From Lentimonas sp002292345 (GTDB lineage Bacteria > Verrucomicrobiota > Verrucomicrobiia > Opitutales > Coraliomargaritaceae), in the NCBI GenBank assembly GCA_964187655.1, contig CAXLMP010000108.1, positions 1 to 64,000 of the forward strand: a DNA stretch of 64,000 nucleotides. The letters run 5' to 3'. Of this stretch, positions 26,989 to 36,396 are shown piece by piece; the first letter of the stretch is position 1; the number at the start of each line of letters is the position of its first letter. Position numbers and translations under genes: made by a program. The notes beneath the pieces were generated by a model. That model was not told where the DNA came from. It made no database searches and saw only the letters and a list, made by a program, of their open reading frames with translations.

Positions 26989-28266
26989 TTATTGGAGCAC
27001 TGGTTGTGCTTTGGCCGTCGCGGCTTTCCAGCGGATCATCGCCTGCTCGAAATTGTGCAGCTTTGTTAGTTGGGCAGATTGCACTCGAAGACCTTGTTCT
27101 TGTGAGCGGAACAGCTCGACGAGGTTAATTTGCCCCGCCCCATAAGCGGACTTCATCTCGGCAAGGTTCTTCTCCACTAACTGCGTTAAGCGTTGATCAT
27201 AGTCGCGCGCTTGCTGATACAGACTCACCGCGAGTGTCGCCTGCGTATGTGCTTCACTGCGCACCTCTAGACCGACGCGATCGAGTTCGTATTTAAATTG
27301 TCGCTGCTCAGCTCGACTCGCCAGAATCGCGCCGTCTTTGCGATCCAAAAACGGCAGCGGAATTGACACACCGACGCCAAAGAAACGATCTGTGCCTAAA
27401 CCGCCAGGATCATCGACACTGCGCTCTTCATCAAAAAATACACGCACCGCGATATCAGCCCAGCGCTCAGCCTTGACCACGGAGACTCGCTTATCGGAGA
27501 TACGAGACAGCAACGCCTTCATGCGATATTCTGGATGCTGCATGAGTGACTCCTGCGTCAGGCTCGCCAACTGCGGCGGCGCGGCAGGCAGTTCAAATTG
27601 ATGAGTTAAGCTGAGCTCGGCATCCACATCAGCTCCTATCAGTTGCTTCAATTTAGCGAGTTTCGATGACAATGTATTCGAGAGTTCCTGCTTCTCTTGT
27701 TCCACCGCATAGAGTTCGATCTGTACTTGATTGGTCTCGACTGAAGAGACTTCCCCGGTCCGAACCCGCGACTCCATGAACGCTGCGAATTTACGATTCA
27801 GCTGCAGGCGTTCGTCCCGTAATTCGATTTGAGCTTCTAGGGCAGTCGCAGCAGCGACCGTGGTCTCAACCTCGAGCGTGAGCAGTCGCACTTGATTGGC
27901 AACTTCCGCTGCCGCCAGCTCAATCTCATCTTGCGCGATCGACTTTTGCAGGCGCAGTCGGTTCGTTACGGGAAAGCGCTGTACGAAGCCAATGGAGTAA
28001 CCATACTCCCCTTCGTCGTTGAAGGTCTGATCGGTAGCGTAATCAATACTGAGCTCTGGGTTCGCCCAGCGGCCCGCTTGCTGGTGATTGCCTAGCGCAC
28101 GATCGATCGTGGTGCGCGCCGCGTTAAGCGCTGGGTTCTGCTGCAATGCACGTGCCACTGCTTGCTCTTTGCTAAGCGAGAGCGGTGCGGCGACCAGGCT
28201 AGTCAACATCGATTGGGCGATGAGGACGAACGCGCCAGCGCGTTTTAATTTCAAAAAGTTAACCAT
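26989..28266 (-). CDS. Outer-membrane efflux channel (TolC/CusC-like)
   Basis: The 425-residue protein has a signal peptide (to about residue 27). Two repeats of long amphipathic helices are typical of TolC-fold channels: E-Q-A-V-A-R-A-L-Q-Q-N-P-A-L opens repeat 1, and Q-E-S-L-M-Q-H-P-E-Y-R opens repeat 2. G-V-S-I-P-L-P-F-L-D-R-K (about 310-321) forms a beta segment. No lipobox is seen, unlike E. coli CusC. It is the first of the three tripartite pump genes, 20 bp before the adaptor gene. Confidence 0.87.
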   Translation of the reverse strand: MVNFLKLKRAGAFVLIAQSMLTSLVAAPLSLSKEQAVARALQQNPALNAARTTIDRALGNHQQAGRWANPELSIDYATDQTFNDEGEYGYSIGFVQRFPVTNRLRLQKSIAQDEIELAAAEVANQVRLLTLEVETTVAAATALEAQIELRDERLQLNRKFAAFMESRVRTGEVSSVETNQVQIELYAVEQEKQELSNTLSSKLAKLKQLIGADVDAELSLTHQFELPAAPPQLASLTQESLMQHPEYRMKALLSRISDKRVSVVKAERWADIAVRVFFDEERSVDDPGGLGTDRFFGVGVSIPLPFLDRKDGAILASRAEQRQFKYELDRVGLEVRSEAHTQATLAVSLYQQARDYDQRLTQLVEKNLAEMKSAYGAGQINLVELFRSQEQGLRVQSAQLTKLHNFEQAMIRWKAATAKAQPVLQ

Positions 28267-28360
28267 AAAAAATCCTAATACAATGAAGCTGAGGCGTAGC
28301 GTAGTGCTACAAATACAACTGGTTTGATTAAACCAGAAAAGCTAAGTGTGTATTAGGATA

Positions 28361-28789
28361 TCAGACCCGAAGGACTGTCTTCTGAATATAGCGATCGGTC
28401 AACCAATGCACCGACAGCGGCGGTCCGCGCGGCCGTGGAAACATCGAACTCAAGACCTCCAATGGTCGGACGATCAGAGCATGAAAGTTATATTCAGCCA
28501 CAGCGAGCATCGGTAAATTAACCGAGTGCACTTCATTTAAGCGTGATGGGATTTGCTCACCACCCTGCAATTCGAGATCGGTGCAATCATCTTTATCAAT
28601 ACACAGTCCCACCTCTTGGGACTCAACGTGTACGTGCTCATCTCCGCAATGCCCATGCTCCTGATCCGCAGACTCAACATGCACCTCAAAATCATGGTGC
28701 AAGCACAGCAACAAACTCGGGACCTCGGCTAACGCGACGTTCCAAACAAATAGGCTAAGCAGCCATATAACTGTCGATTTCTTGATCAA
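28361..28789 (-). CDS. Small exported His-rich protein at the head of the metal operon
   Basis: The frame is open from TTG codons at 28828 and 28789. I prefer 28789: it gives a normal signal peptide (I-K-K-S then a hydrophobic core, cleavage near V-A-L-A), whereas the 28828 TTG belongs to a perfect TTGACA -35 box. The mature part begins with C-L-H-H-D-F-E-V-H-V, continues H-G-H-C-G-D-E-H-V-H-V and has two more Cys residues, so it is a likely periplasmic metal binder. The C-terminal half (P-R-P-R-G-P-P-L-S-V-H-W) has no recognised domain. It lies 94 bp upstream of the channel gene on the same strand, suggesting co-expression with the pump. Confidence 0.6.
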   Translation of the reverse strand: MIKKSTVIWLLSLFVWNVALAEVPSLLLCLHHDFEVHVESADQEHGHCGDEHVHVESQEVGLCIDKDDCTDLELQGGEQIPSRLNEVHSVNLPMLAVAEYNFHALIVRPLEVLSSMFPRPRGPPLSVHWLTDRYIQKTVLRV

Positions 28790-28799
28790 GAAGTAGTTA

Positions 28800-28828
28800 G
28801 ATATGAAAAATAGAACCCATACTGTCAA
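28800..28828 (-). promoter_or_regulatory. Possible promoter of the metal efflux operon
   Basis: A perfect TTGACA (28828-28823) is followed after 17 nt by CATATC (28805-28800), or after 19 nt by TATCTA. Transcription would begin about 28793, just before the TTG start chosen for the first gene, implying a very short leader. The -35 is strong and the -10 weak, which would suit an activator-dependent metal-responsive promoter. No regulator gene is adjacent. Confidence 0.4.
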
Positions 28829-28944
28829 GGCTCGCGCGGATGGGTTCCCTCTCGCCGGGTCACTCGATGAATAAACTCCGCATCTTGACTTGTGGCAATT
28901 AGCTGCCTTTCCTAATCGATCCTACCCAACCGATACTACTACCA

Positions 28945-31900
28945 ATGAAGAGATTACTTGCCGCAAATCGTAGCGAAATCGCTGTTCGTATATTCCGAAG
29001 CGCAACCGAAATGGGTTGCCGCACAGTTGCTATCTACGCGAATGAAGACCGCTTCGGCGTTCATCGCTTTAAAGCCGATGAAGCCTATAAAGTGGGATCG
29101 GGCAAAGGTCCAGTCGCCGACTACCTCGACATCGATAGCATCGTCGCTCTAGCGAAAGACAAAAAAATCGACCTGATCCACCCAGGCTACGGGTTCCTTT
29201 CCGAGAATGCTAACTTCGCGAGCTCATGTGAAGAAAATGGCATCACTTTTGTTGGCCCAAGCTCTGACTTACTCGCCCGCATGGGAGATAAAATCGAGGC
29301 ACGCAAGATAGCTGATCAAGCAAACGTCCCTACACTACCTGGCACCGAAGACCCAATTTCTGATCCAGAGGCAGCGCTCAAAACTGCCAAGAAAATCGGC
29401 TTTCCACTCATCATTAAGGCAGCCTTTGGTGGCGGCGGCCGCGGGATGCGTGTGGTGAAAGATCCTAAAAACTTGAAGGACTCCCTCGAAGAGGCACAGG
29501 GCGAAGCGCAACGCGCGTTTGGCAATTCAGCTGTATTCCTTGAGCGCTATATCGAGCGCGCCAAACACATCGAAGTGCAAATTTTAGGCGATAAGCAGGG
29601 CAATGTCGTACATCTGCATGAGCGCGACTGCTCTGTGCAGCGCCGCCACCAAAAAGTCGTCGAAATTGCGCCATCAATTGGTTTGCCCGACGACGTGCGC
29701 GCTGAACTCTGCGATGCTGCCGTCAAAATCGCTAAGTCAATTGGCTACTATAGCGCTGGTACTGTCGAATTTCTCTACGACCTTGATTGCGACGAGTGGT
29801 TCTTCATCGAAATGAATCCACGCATTCAGGTCGAGCACACCGTTACCGAAGTCATTACAGGCATCGACATCGTGCGTAGCCAAATTCTAATTGCCCAAGG
29901 ACACAGCCTACACTCCAAAGAAGTCGGCATTCCTCAGCAACAAGACGTCCCACGCAACGGCGTTGCAATTCAAGCACGGATTACCACGGAAGATCCAGAG
30001 AAGAACTTTGCCCCCGACTACGGCAAAATCGTTAACTACCGCTCGGCAGCAGGGCTCGGTATCCGACTCGACGGAGCAATGGGCGATACCGGAGCAATTA
30101 TCACTCCCTTCTACGATTCCCTTCTAGTCAAACTCACCGCATCTGCCAGCACCTTCGAACTCGCGATTCAGCGCATGGACCGTGCGCTTAGCGAAATGCG
30201 CATCCGCGGCGTGAAGACCAACATCCCTTTCATCGAAAATGTGGTCAACCACCCGATCTTCGTATCAGGCCAAGCGACCACCACACTGATCGACACCTCC
30301 AAGGAGCTCTTCAACTTTAAGCGCCGTCGTGACCGTGCAACTAAGCTCTTAAACTTGCTCGGAGAAACGATCGTCAACGGCAACGACCAAGTCAAAGGCC
30401 GTCCCGTGCCTGTAATGGATTTGCCGGTGATCATTCCAAAGTACGACCACACGCACTCACTGCCCAAGGGCACTAAGGATTACCTAACCAAGCACGGCCC
30501 AGAGAAATTCGCTCAGTGGACCCGCAATCAGAAGAAGCTACTCGTCACTGATACCACGATGCGTGACGCCCACCAGTCACTACTCGCGGCCCGCATGCGC
30601 AGTTACGACCAACTCAAGGTGGCCGACGCTATCGCACAGCGCGCAGGCGACCTATACTCACTGGAGTGCTGGGGCGGTGCCACCTTCGACACCTCCATGC
30701 GCTTCCTGCATGAGAACCCATTCAAGCGCCTTCGCCGACTACGCGAGCGCATTCCGAACATTTGCTTCCAAATGCTACTGCGCGGCGCAAACGGAGTGGG
30801 CTACTCCAACTATCCCGACAATGTGATTCGCGGTTTCATTAAGCACTCTGCTGAGTCGGGCATGGATATTTTTCGCGTCTTCGATTCGCTCAACTATTTG
30901 CCCAACTTAAAAGTAGCGATGGAGTCGATCCGCAAGGACACCAACTCCGTGTGTGAGGCCACTATCTGTTATACAGGTGATATCTTGGACGACAATCGCG
31001 ACAAATATACGCTCCAATACTACGTCAATATGGCCAAAGAGCTCGAGCAGATGGGCGCACACGTCCTCGCACTCAAAGACATGTCAGGCCTCTGTACTCC
31101 ACACGCAGTATTCAAACTCGTTAAAGCGCTGCGCAGCGAAATCGCCATCCCTGTGCATTTTCATACGCACGACTCTTCCGGCATCGCTGGAGCCTCGATC
31201 ATCAAGGCAGCGGAAGCCGGCGTTGATGTCGTCGACCTTGCTACCGCGTCGCTGTCAGGCCTCACGTCGCAACCAAACCTCAACTCTATCGTCAACGCAT
31301 TGCGCGGCGACAAACGCGATACAGGTCTGGATCTTCAGTTTCTCAATGAACTATCGATCTACTGGGAAGCGGTTCGCCAATTCTACGGTCCCTTTGATAC
31401 CAGCCCAAAGTTCGGATCCGCCGAGGTATACACACACGAAATGCCAGGTGGCCAATACACGAACCTTCGTGAGCAAGCCCGTGCCCTTGGACTCGGCGCG
31501 CGCTGGCCCGAAGTCGTGCGCTACTACCACGAAGTAAATCACTTACTTGGCGACATCGTCAAAGTCACTCCATCCTCAAAAGTCGTCGGCGATCTTGCAA
31601 TGTTCTTGCTCACCAAGGGCGTCGAACCCGCAGACCTCGTCAACCTCGAGCCTGGCACTGCGTTTCCAGAATCCGTCGTCGACATGCTCTCAGGCGGTCT
31701 AGGACAACCCAAGGGCGGCTGGCCCAAGGCAGTGCAAAAAGTCGTGCTCGGGGACCGCAAGCCATTCAAGGGGCGCCCTGGCGCGCGCGCCGAGAAAGTT
31801 GACCTAGAAGCGAAACGGCAAGAAATCAGCAAACAGTTCAAGCGCGAGATCAACAACGACGACCTATTTGCCTATCTTATGTATCCGCAGGTCTACACCG

Positions 31901-32382
31901 ACCTCGATAAGTATATAAAACAAAATGGACACGCTCGCGTGTTACCTACGCCAGCCTTCTTCTACGGCCTCAAGCCGGGCGAAGAAATTACGGTGGAGAT
32001 CGAAGAAGGCAAATCCCTGATCGTAAAACTCATCTATGTCTCAGAGCCAAACGAAGATGGCGAACGCACCTTGACCTTTGAACTCAATGGCCGTGCTCGA
32101 GAATGCGTGATCCTAGATAAGTCCATCAAGACTGAGTCCAAAAAGCGCGCGAAAGCCGATCCTGCAAATAAGATGCAAGTTGGCGCACCAATTCCAGCAA
32201 TGGTCAGCAGTGTCGCCATTTCCGTGGGTCAAAAGGTGAAGAAGAAAGACAAGCTCCTCGTGCTCGAAGCGATGAAAATGCAAACCACAGTTTACGCCCT
32301 AGCCGATGGTGTCATCGACAAAGTCGAAGTTCAAGCTGGCGACCAAGTGGATTCCAAAGACCTACTAGTCAGCCTCCGATAA
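28945..32382 (+). CDS. pyc: Pyruvate carboxylase
   Basis: This enzyme carboxylates pyruvate to oxaloacetate to refill the TCA cycle. The single 1145-residue chain has all domains in order. Biotin carboxylase (about 1-450) has A-F-G-G-G-G-R-G-M-R-V, E-M-N-P-R-I-Q-V-E-H and H-H-followed strands. The carboxyltransferase barrel (about 525-800) has T-T-M-R-D-A-H-Q-S-L and the metal site H-F-H-T-H-D. The tetramerisation/PC domain follows, and a C-terminal biotinyl domain has E-A-M-K-M-Q, biotinylated on K1111. Length equals the family standard. It is monocistronic: divergent from the metal operon and convergent with dprA. Confidence 0.97.
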   Translation: MKRLLAANRSEIAVRIFRSATEMGCRTVAIYANEDRFGVHRFKADEAYKVGSGKGPVADYLDIDSIVALAKDKKIDLIHPGYGFLSENANFASSCEENGITFVGPSSDLLARMGDKIEARKIADQANVPTLPGTEDPISDPEAALKTAKKIGFPLIIKAAFGGGGRGMRVVKDPKNLKDSLEEAQGEAQRAFGNSAVFLERYIERAKHIEVQILGDKQGNVVHLHERDCSVQRRHQKVVEIAPSIGLPDDVRAELCDAAVKIAKSIGYYSAGTVEFLYDLDCDEWFFIEMNPRIQVEHTVTEVITGIDIVRSQILIAQGHSLHSKEVGIPQQQDVPRNGVAIQARITTEDPEKNFAPDYGKIVNYRSAAGLGIRLDGAMGDTGAIITPFYDSLLVKLTASASTFELAIQRMDRALSEMRIRGVKTNIPFIENVVNHPIFVSGQATTTLIDTSKELFNFKRRRDRATKLLNLLGETIVNGNDQVKGRPVPVMDLPVIIPKYDHTHSLPKGTKDYLTKHGPEKFAQWTRNQKKLLVTDTTMRDAHQSLLAARMRSYDQLKVADAIAQRAGDLYSLECWGGATFDTSMRFLHENPFKRLRRLRERIPNICFQMLLRGANGVGYSNYPDNVIRGFIKHSAESGMDIFRVFDSLNYLPNLKVAMESIRKDTNSVCEATICYTGDILDDNRDKYTLQYYVNMAKELEQMGAHVLALKDMSGLCTPHAVFKLVKALRSEIAIPVHFHTHDSSGIAGASIIKAAEAGVDVVDLATASLSGLTSQPNLNSIVNALRGDKRDTGLDLQFLNELSIYWEAVRQFYGPFDTSPKFGSAEVYTHEMPGGQYTNLREQARALGLGARWPEVVRYYHEVNHLLGDIVKVTPSSKVVGDLAMFLLTKGVEPADLVNLEPGTAFPESVVDMLSGGLGQPKGGWPKAVQKVVLGDRKPFKGRPGARAEKVDLEAKRQEISKQFKREINNDDLFAYLMYPQVYTDLDKYIKQNGHARVLPTPAFFYGLKPGEEITVEIEEGKSLIVKLIYVSEPNEDGERTLTFELNGRARECVILDKSIKTESKKRAKADPANKMQVGAPIPAMVSSVAISVGQKVKKKDKLLVLEAMKMQTTVYALADGVIDKVEVQAGDQVDSKDLLVSLR

Positions 32383-32415
32383 GCCTAGCACAACGCTTAC
32401 TCTCACAGACGCCAA

Positions 32416-33540
32416 TTACCGGGGCTCAAAGCGACCATCCGCTCGCTTACCAAGTAATCGCTTCAACTCCAAGCCCATCAGAACACCAGAGATCTCGGAG
32501 ATCGGCTTGTCTAGGCGCTCCGCCAATGCATCTGGTGATGTGATTTCACCACCAGCGAAACAATTCAGAACCGCTTGCTCAGCCACTGATAGAGACGGCG
32601 GTTGTGATTCTGCATCCTTTAGGCCCAGATCCGACTCCTGCGCCGGAAACTGCGTGCGCTTGTAGCGAAGCTCTTCCAAAATATCATCTACCGAAGTCAC
32701 CATGATTGCGCCATCGCGAATTAACTGATGGCAACCACCGCTACTGGCTTGATCGATTCGGCCAGGCACCGCCATTAACGTGCGCCCCTGCTCACCCGCA
32801 AAACGCGCAGTAATCATACTGCCACCCGACACTGCACTTTCGATCACAATCACTCCTTGGCACATACCAGCCACCACTCGGTTGCGCATCGGAAAAGTCT
32901 GCCTATCTGCACGGCGCCCAAAAGGGAACTCACTCGCGACCGCGCCATGCGTGACTATATTTTCATACAAGTCTTTATTCTCCGGCGGATAAATTGTATC
33001 CAAGCCGCAGCCGAACACGGCGACGGTTTTACCGCCGGCCTCCAGCGCACCCTCATGGGCAGCCGTATCGGTGCCACTCGCCATACCACTAACAATACAA
33101 AACCCAAGCCGTGCGAGTTCGGACGCGAACTTTTTCGTCACACTTCGCCCATACAATGTTGAGCGGCGCGTGCCGACAATCGCCACACAAGGACGATCAA
33201 TAATGTATTCACCCTGCCAATACAAACCAATTGGTGGATCATACGTCTCTCTGAGCAACTCTGGATACTTTTCGTCGCCTTGAATGAAGAAGCGAGTTCC
33301 AGTCCGGCGCATCTGCGCTACTTCTTTGGCGAGATCAAAGCGATCTTCCCAATGCATCAAAACATCAGCAGCTTTAGGCCCAATCCCCGGGACACTATGT
33401 AGCTTCGCGCGTTGCCCCGAAAGCGCCGCCACCGCATCGCCTTCAAAGGCATCCATCAAACGTCGCAGCATAATCGGTCCCACATGGGGTAAGCCGTTGA
33501 GCACTAGCAATGCTTGGCGTTGATTCAGCGACGAAGACAT
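32416..33540 (-). CDS. dprA: DNA processing protein DprA
   Basis: DprA binds incoming single-stranded DNA during natural transformation and loads RecA. The 374-residue protein has an N-terminal helical/HhH segment (V-P-G-I-G-P-K-A-A), the Rossmann-like core with V-G-T-R-R-S-T-L-Y-G, S-G-M-A-S-G-T-D-T-A-A-H, F-P-M-R-N-R-V and G-S-M-I-T-A-R-F-A, and a C-terminal winged-helix DML1-like domain (about 305-374). Its presence hints at competence; other com genes are not in the window. It converges on pyc with a 33-bp gap. Confidence 0.95.
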   Translation of the reverse strand: MSSSLNQRQALLVLNGLPHVGPIMLRRLMDAFEGDAVAALSGQRAKLHSVPGIGPKAADVLMHWEDRFDLAKEVAQMRRTGTRFFIQGDEKYPELLRETYDPPIGLYWQGEYIIDRPCVAIVGTRRSTLYGRSVTKKFASELARLGFCIVSGMASGTDTAAHEGALEAGGKTVAVFGCGLDTIYPPENKDLYENIVTHGAVASEFPFGRRADRQTFPMRNRVVAGMCQGVIVIESAVSGGSMITARFAGEQGRTLMAVPGRIDQASSGGCHQLIRDGAIMVTSVDDILEELRYKRTQFPAQESDLGLKDAESQPPSLSVAEQAVLNCFAGGEITSPDALAERLDKPISEISGVLMGLELKRLLGKRADGRFEPR

Positions 33541-33712
33541 TTACAAACACTAGCACTGCCATTTCCAAGGACAATCTTATTGTGTCTAGGTTATCTTTCT
33601 TTTGCTGAACGATCAGTCAGGATAAAGCGCAATACACTTGTGTTCTTTACCCGCGTTTTGCCACCGAAATTAGCAAGGCGCAGGCTAACTACAGCTACAC
33701 AATCAATTCGCC

Positions 33713-35296
33713 TCAAGCTCGACGCAGCGCGCTCGACAGATAATCAAGCAGTTGCGTCGTATGCACTGCGACTTGCCCATGTGCGCGCGCTAGTCGCTGC
33801 GCGGCCAACCCATGCAGCACGACACCACGAGCCACCGATGTTTGCGTACACGTTTGATCTTGTGCAATCATACCGCCAATTAAACCGGCAAGCAAGTCGC
33901 CGCTGCCGCCGCGCGACAGAACGGGGCCGCCATAGGTATTATACCAGATATTTTCACCGTCGCAGATTCGCGTATGCGCCGATTTAAGAACCGTCGTCAC
34001 TCGGGAACTCTGGCAAAACGTCCTCAAGGTCTCATTTGAATAATCAGGCGCATCGAGCTTCGCGATCCGCATAAACTCGCCCATATGCGGCGTTAATATC
34101 ACCGGGCCCGCTGAGGCCCTACGCTTCGGAACGAAGTTCATCACGCCCGTCCGTAGTGCGTCTGCATCCAAAATGACCGGTAACTCCACGTTGCCGACAA
34201 TTTCTTGTGTCACTGTCTCGGTATTACGGTCCTTGCCCATTCCTGGGCCAAGCAGCACTGCGGTCGCCTGATCAATACGATCCAGTAGCAACGGCAGCGC
34301 CCTAGGATTCAGTGTGCCATTGGTAGTCTCGGGCCATGGCACCCACATCGCTTCCGGCACCTGGGCGGCAAGCGCGGCCGCCACTGAAGCTGGCGCGAAG
34401 GCTGTCACGAGACCAACGCCTGAGCGCACTGCTGCCTGCACTGCCATTAATAAAGCGCCAGGCATAAAGGCCGAGCCGCCTAGTACAAACAAGTGGCCAA
34501 ATGCACGCTTATCCACCCCTGCAGGCCGCAAAGTCCGCAACGAATCGAGTACATCGTCGTGCAGTACCATCTCCTTAGCATCCACGCTTGCGCCTGCGGG
34601 TGTCTTAGAAAATCCTAGATCGACCGTTCGCACTCGTCCGCATTCGACGTTGCCTTCGAACAATACTTTTTTCGCGACTCCAGTCGCATACGAGAAGTCG
34701 GCATGAAACGTCAAATCATCGGATACCTCGCCCTTGCCGCTCGGCACATCAACTGCAGCCCGCAGACCGATTTTTTCGTAGCAATTGACTGCCTCAATTA
34801 GCACACGCATAGCCGCGCGCACTGGAGGCTGGAACGACATGCCCAATAACCCATCAATACAAATATCAAACGCACGAGCCGCTGAAGCCTTGTCCAAGAG
34901 CTCATGAATCGCTGCCACATCGCAACTGGCATCGACCTGATGTTGACTAACACGATCTTTCAGCTGTTGGTAGGCTCGGGCAGCCAAAGGCTTTAGATCG
35001 CTAGGATCGCCTGCAAAGATTAGGGTCACACGCGCCCGTGGAAAATCAGCCAAAAGCTGACCGCAAGTGAGCAGCGCATCTCCGCCATTGTTGCCTTTCC
35101 CGATCAAAGCCAATACGCTAAGCCCTTGTGGCAATGATTGCAGCTCTTGATAATCTAAGCAAATGGCCTTAGCTATACCGACCCCAGCCTGCTGCATAGC
35201 AGCCCATTCGGCCGCTTCATCCGCAAGGATTGTAACCTCTAGCTGCGCAGCCTCTTGGCATGTGAGCACGGGAGAAGCATAAAGTAACGGTTTCAA
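33713..35296 (-). CDS. nnr: Bifunctional NAD(P)HX epimerase/dehydratase
   Basis: This enzyme repairs damaged hydrated NAD(P)H. The N-terminal YjeF epimerase domain (about 1-220) has G-K-G-N-N-G-G-D-A and a D-V-P-S-G motif. The C-terminal ribokinase-like dehydratase (about 235-527) has L-G-P-G-M-G-K, L-D-A-D-A-L-R and the catalytic anion-hole G-G-S-G-D-L-L-A-G-L-I-G-G. At 527 residues, both domains are complete. It is followed by 172 bp without features before dprA, in a minus-strand series with pdxJ. Confidence 0.93.
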   Translation of the reverse strand: MKPLLYASPVLTCQEAAQLEVTILADEAAEWAAMQQAGVGIAKAICLDYQELQSLPQGLSVLALIGKGNNGGDALLTCGQLLADFPRARVTLIFAGDPSDLKPLAARAYQQLKDRVSQHQVDASCDVAAIHELLDKASAARAFDICIDGLLGMSFQPPVRAAMRVLIEAVNCYEKIGLRAAVDVPSGKGEVSDDLTFHADFSYATGVAKKVLFEGNVECGRVRTVDLGFSKTPAGASVDAKEMVLHDDVLDSLRTLRPAGVDKRAFGHLFVLGGSAFMPGALLMAVQAAVRSGVGLVTAFAPASVAAALAAQVPEAMWVPWPETTNGTLNPRALPLLLDRIDQATAVLLGPGMGKDRNTETVTQEIVGNVELPVILDADALRTGVMNFVPKRRASAGPVILTPHMGEFMRIAKLDAPDYSNETLRTFCQSSRVTTVLKSAHTRICDGENIWYNTYGGPVLSRGGSGDLLAGLIGGMIAQDQTCTQTSVARGVVLHGLAAQRLARAHGQVAVHTTQLLDYLSSALRRA

Positions 35297-35503
35297 GCGA
35301 TAAGAATAAGGGGCAAAAGTTTGTTATAGAACAACTTAATGAGAATTCATCTTAACGTGCTAGTACTTAAAAGGCACGCTTTTATTAGGTTCATTGTCGA
35401 TTCCAAAGATAGCCACTTTGGTCCATCTATAGCGCGCAAAGCCCGCTCGACTGAACAGTGGCTGCTCGCTGAGCCAATTAGGCACTCCAATAAATAGAAT
35501 ATT

Positions 35504-36262
35504 TTATTTCAAATACGCCTTCATCTCACGAACGGCTTGCTCCACGCCGACAAACAAAGCACGGCTCACGATGGTATGTCCAATGTTCAGCTCATGCAGA
35601 TGCGGGATCTTCAGCACTTCACTGATGTTGGTATAGTTAATTCCATGCCCAGCATTTACCACTAGTCCAAGACTGTGCGCCAACTCCGCGCCCTGACAAA
35701 GAATCTCCAACTCTGCTGCGCGACGATCGCCATAATAAGCATTTGCATATGCCCCAGTATGCAACTCGATCCACTCTGCCTTGAGCTCTGCCGAGGCCTC
35801 GATCTGCGCTGGATCTGGATCGATAAACAGACTCGTGGTAATACCCGCTTCGGTCATGGCCGACACCACTTCGCCAACGCGCAACTTCTGACCGACGATA
35901 TCAAGGCCGCCCTCAGTGGTGACTTCTTCGCGGCTCTCCGGCACCAGGCAGACGGAATCTGGCTTCAACTCTAATGCATACTTAATCATCGCTGGCGTGC
36001 AGGCCATTTCCAGATTTAAGCGCGTGCCGATCTGTTCACGCGCACGATGCACGTCCGATTCCTGCACATGCCGGCGGTCTTCACGTAAGTGAATGGTAAT
36101 GCCATCGGCACCCGCCTGCTCGCAAAGCAATGCAAACGCCACGGGGTCTGGCTCGACCTCGTTACCATGATCTAGCGCATGCTCGCGAAAGCGCGCCTGA
36201 CGCACCGTCGCGCAGTGGTCCACATTGACACCAAGAAGAATGTTAGTAGCGGGGATAGTCAT
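35504..36262 (-). CDS. pdxJ: Pyridoxine 5'-phosphate synthase
   Basis: PdxJ closes the ring of vitamin B6 in the DXP-dependent pathway from 3-amino-2-oxopropyl phosphate and DXP. The 252-residue TIM-barrel protein opens with G-V-N-V-D-H-C-A-T-V-R-Q-A-R and has H-L-R-E-D-R-R-H, N-L-E-M-A, E-L-H-T-G-A-Y-A and G-H-G-I-N-Y-T-N, the substrate-phosphate and active-site segments. Length is normal. The 207-bp gap to nnr holds only a short weak hairpin (cgtgc/gcacg, about 35357-35380). Confidence 0.96.
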   Translation of the reverse strand: MTIPATNILLGVNVDHCATVRQARFREHALDHGNEVEPDPVAFALLCEQAGADGITIHLREDRRHVQESDVHRAREQIGTRLNLEMACTPAMIKYALELKPDSVCLVPESREEVTTEGGLDIVGQKLRVGEVVSAMTEAGITTSLFIDPDPAQIEASAELKAEWIELHTGAYANAYYGDRRAAELEILCQGAELAHSLGLVVNAGHGINYTNISEVLKIPHLHELNIGHTIVSRALFVGVEQAVREMKAYLK

Positions 36263-36396
36263 ACAAGCTGTTCAATTTGGCGATTTCATCGAATGTGTCC
36301 ACACGAGTTTCACATTTCTGCTGCAAAGTAGAAGTGACACCCTAGGCACTTCAAAATGGCGACTTTCGATAAAACGCAACTAGCGACCGCAATGCC

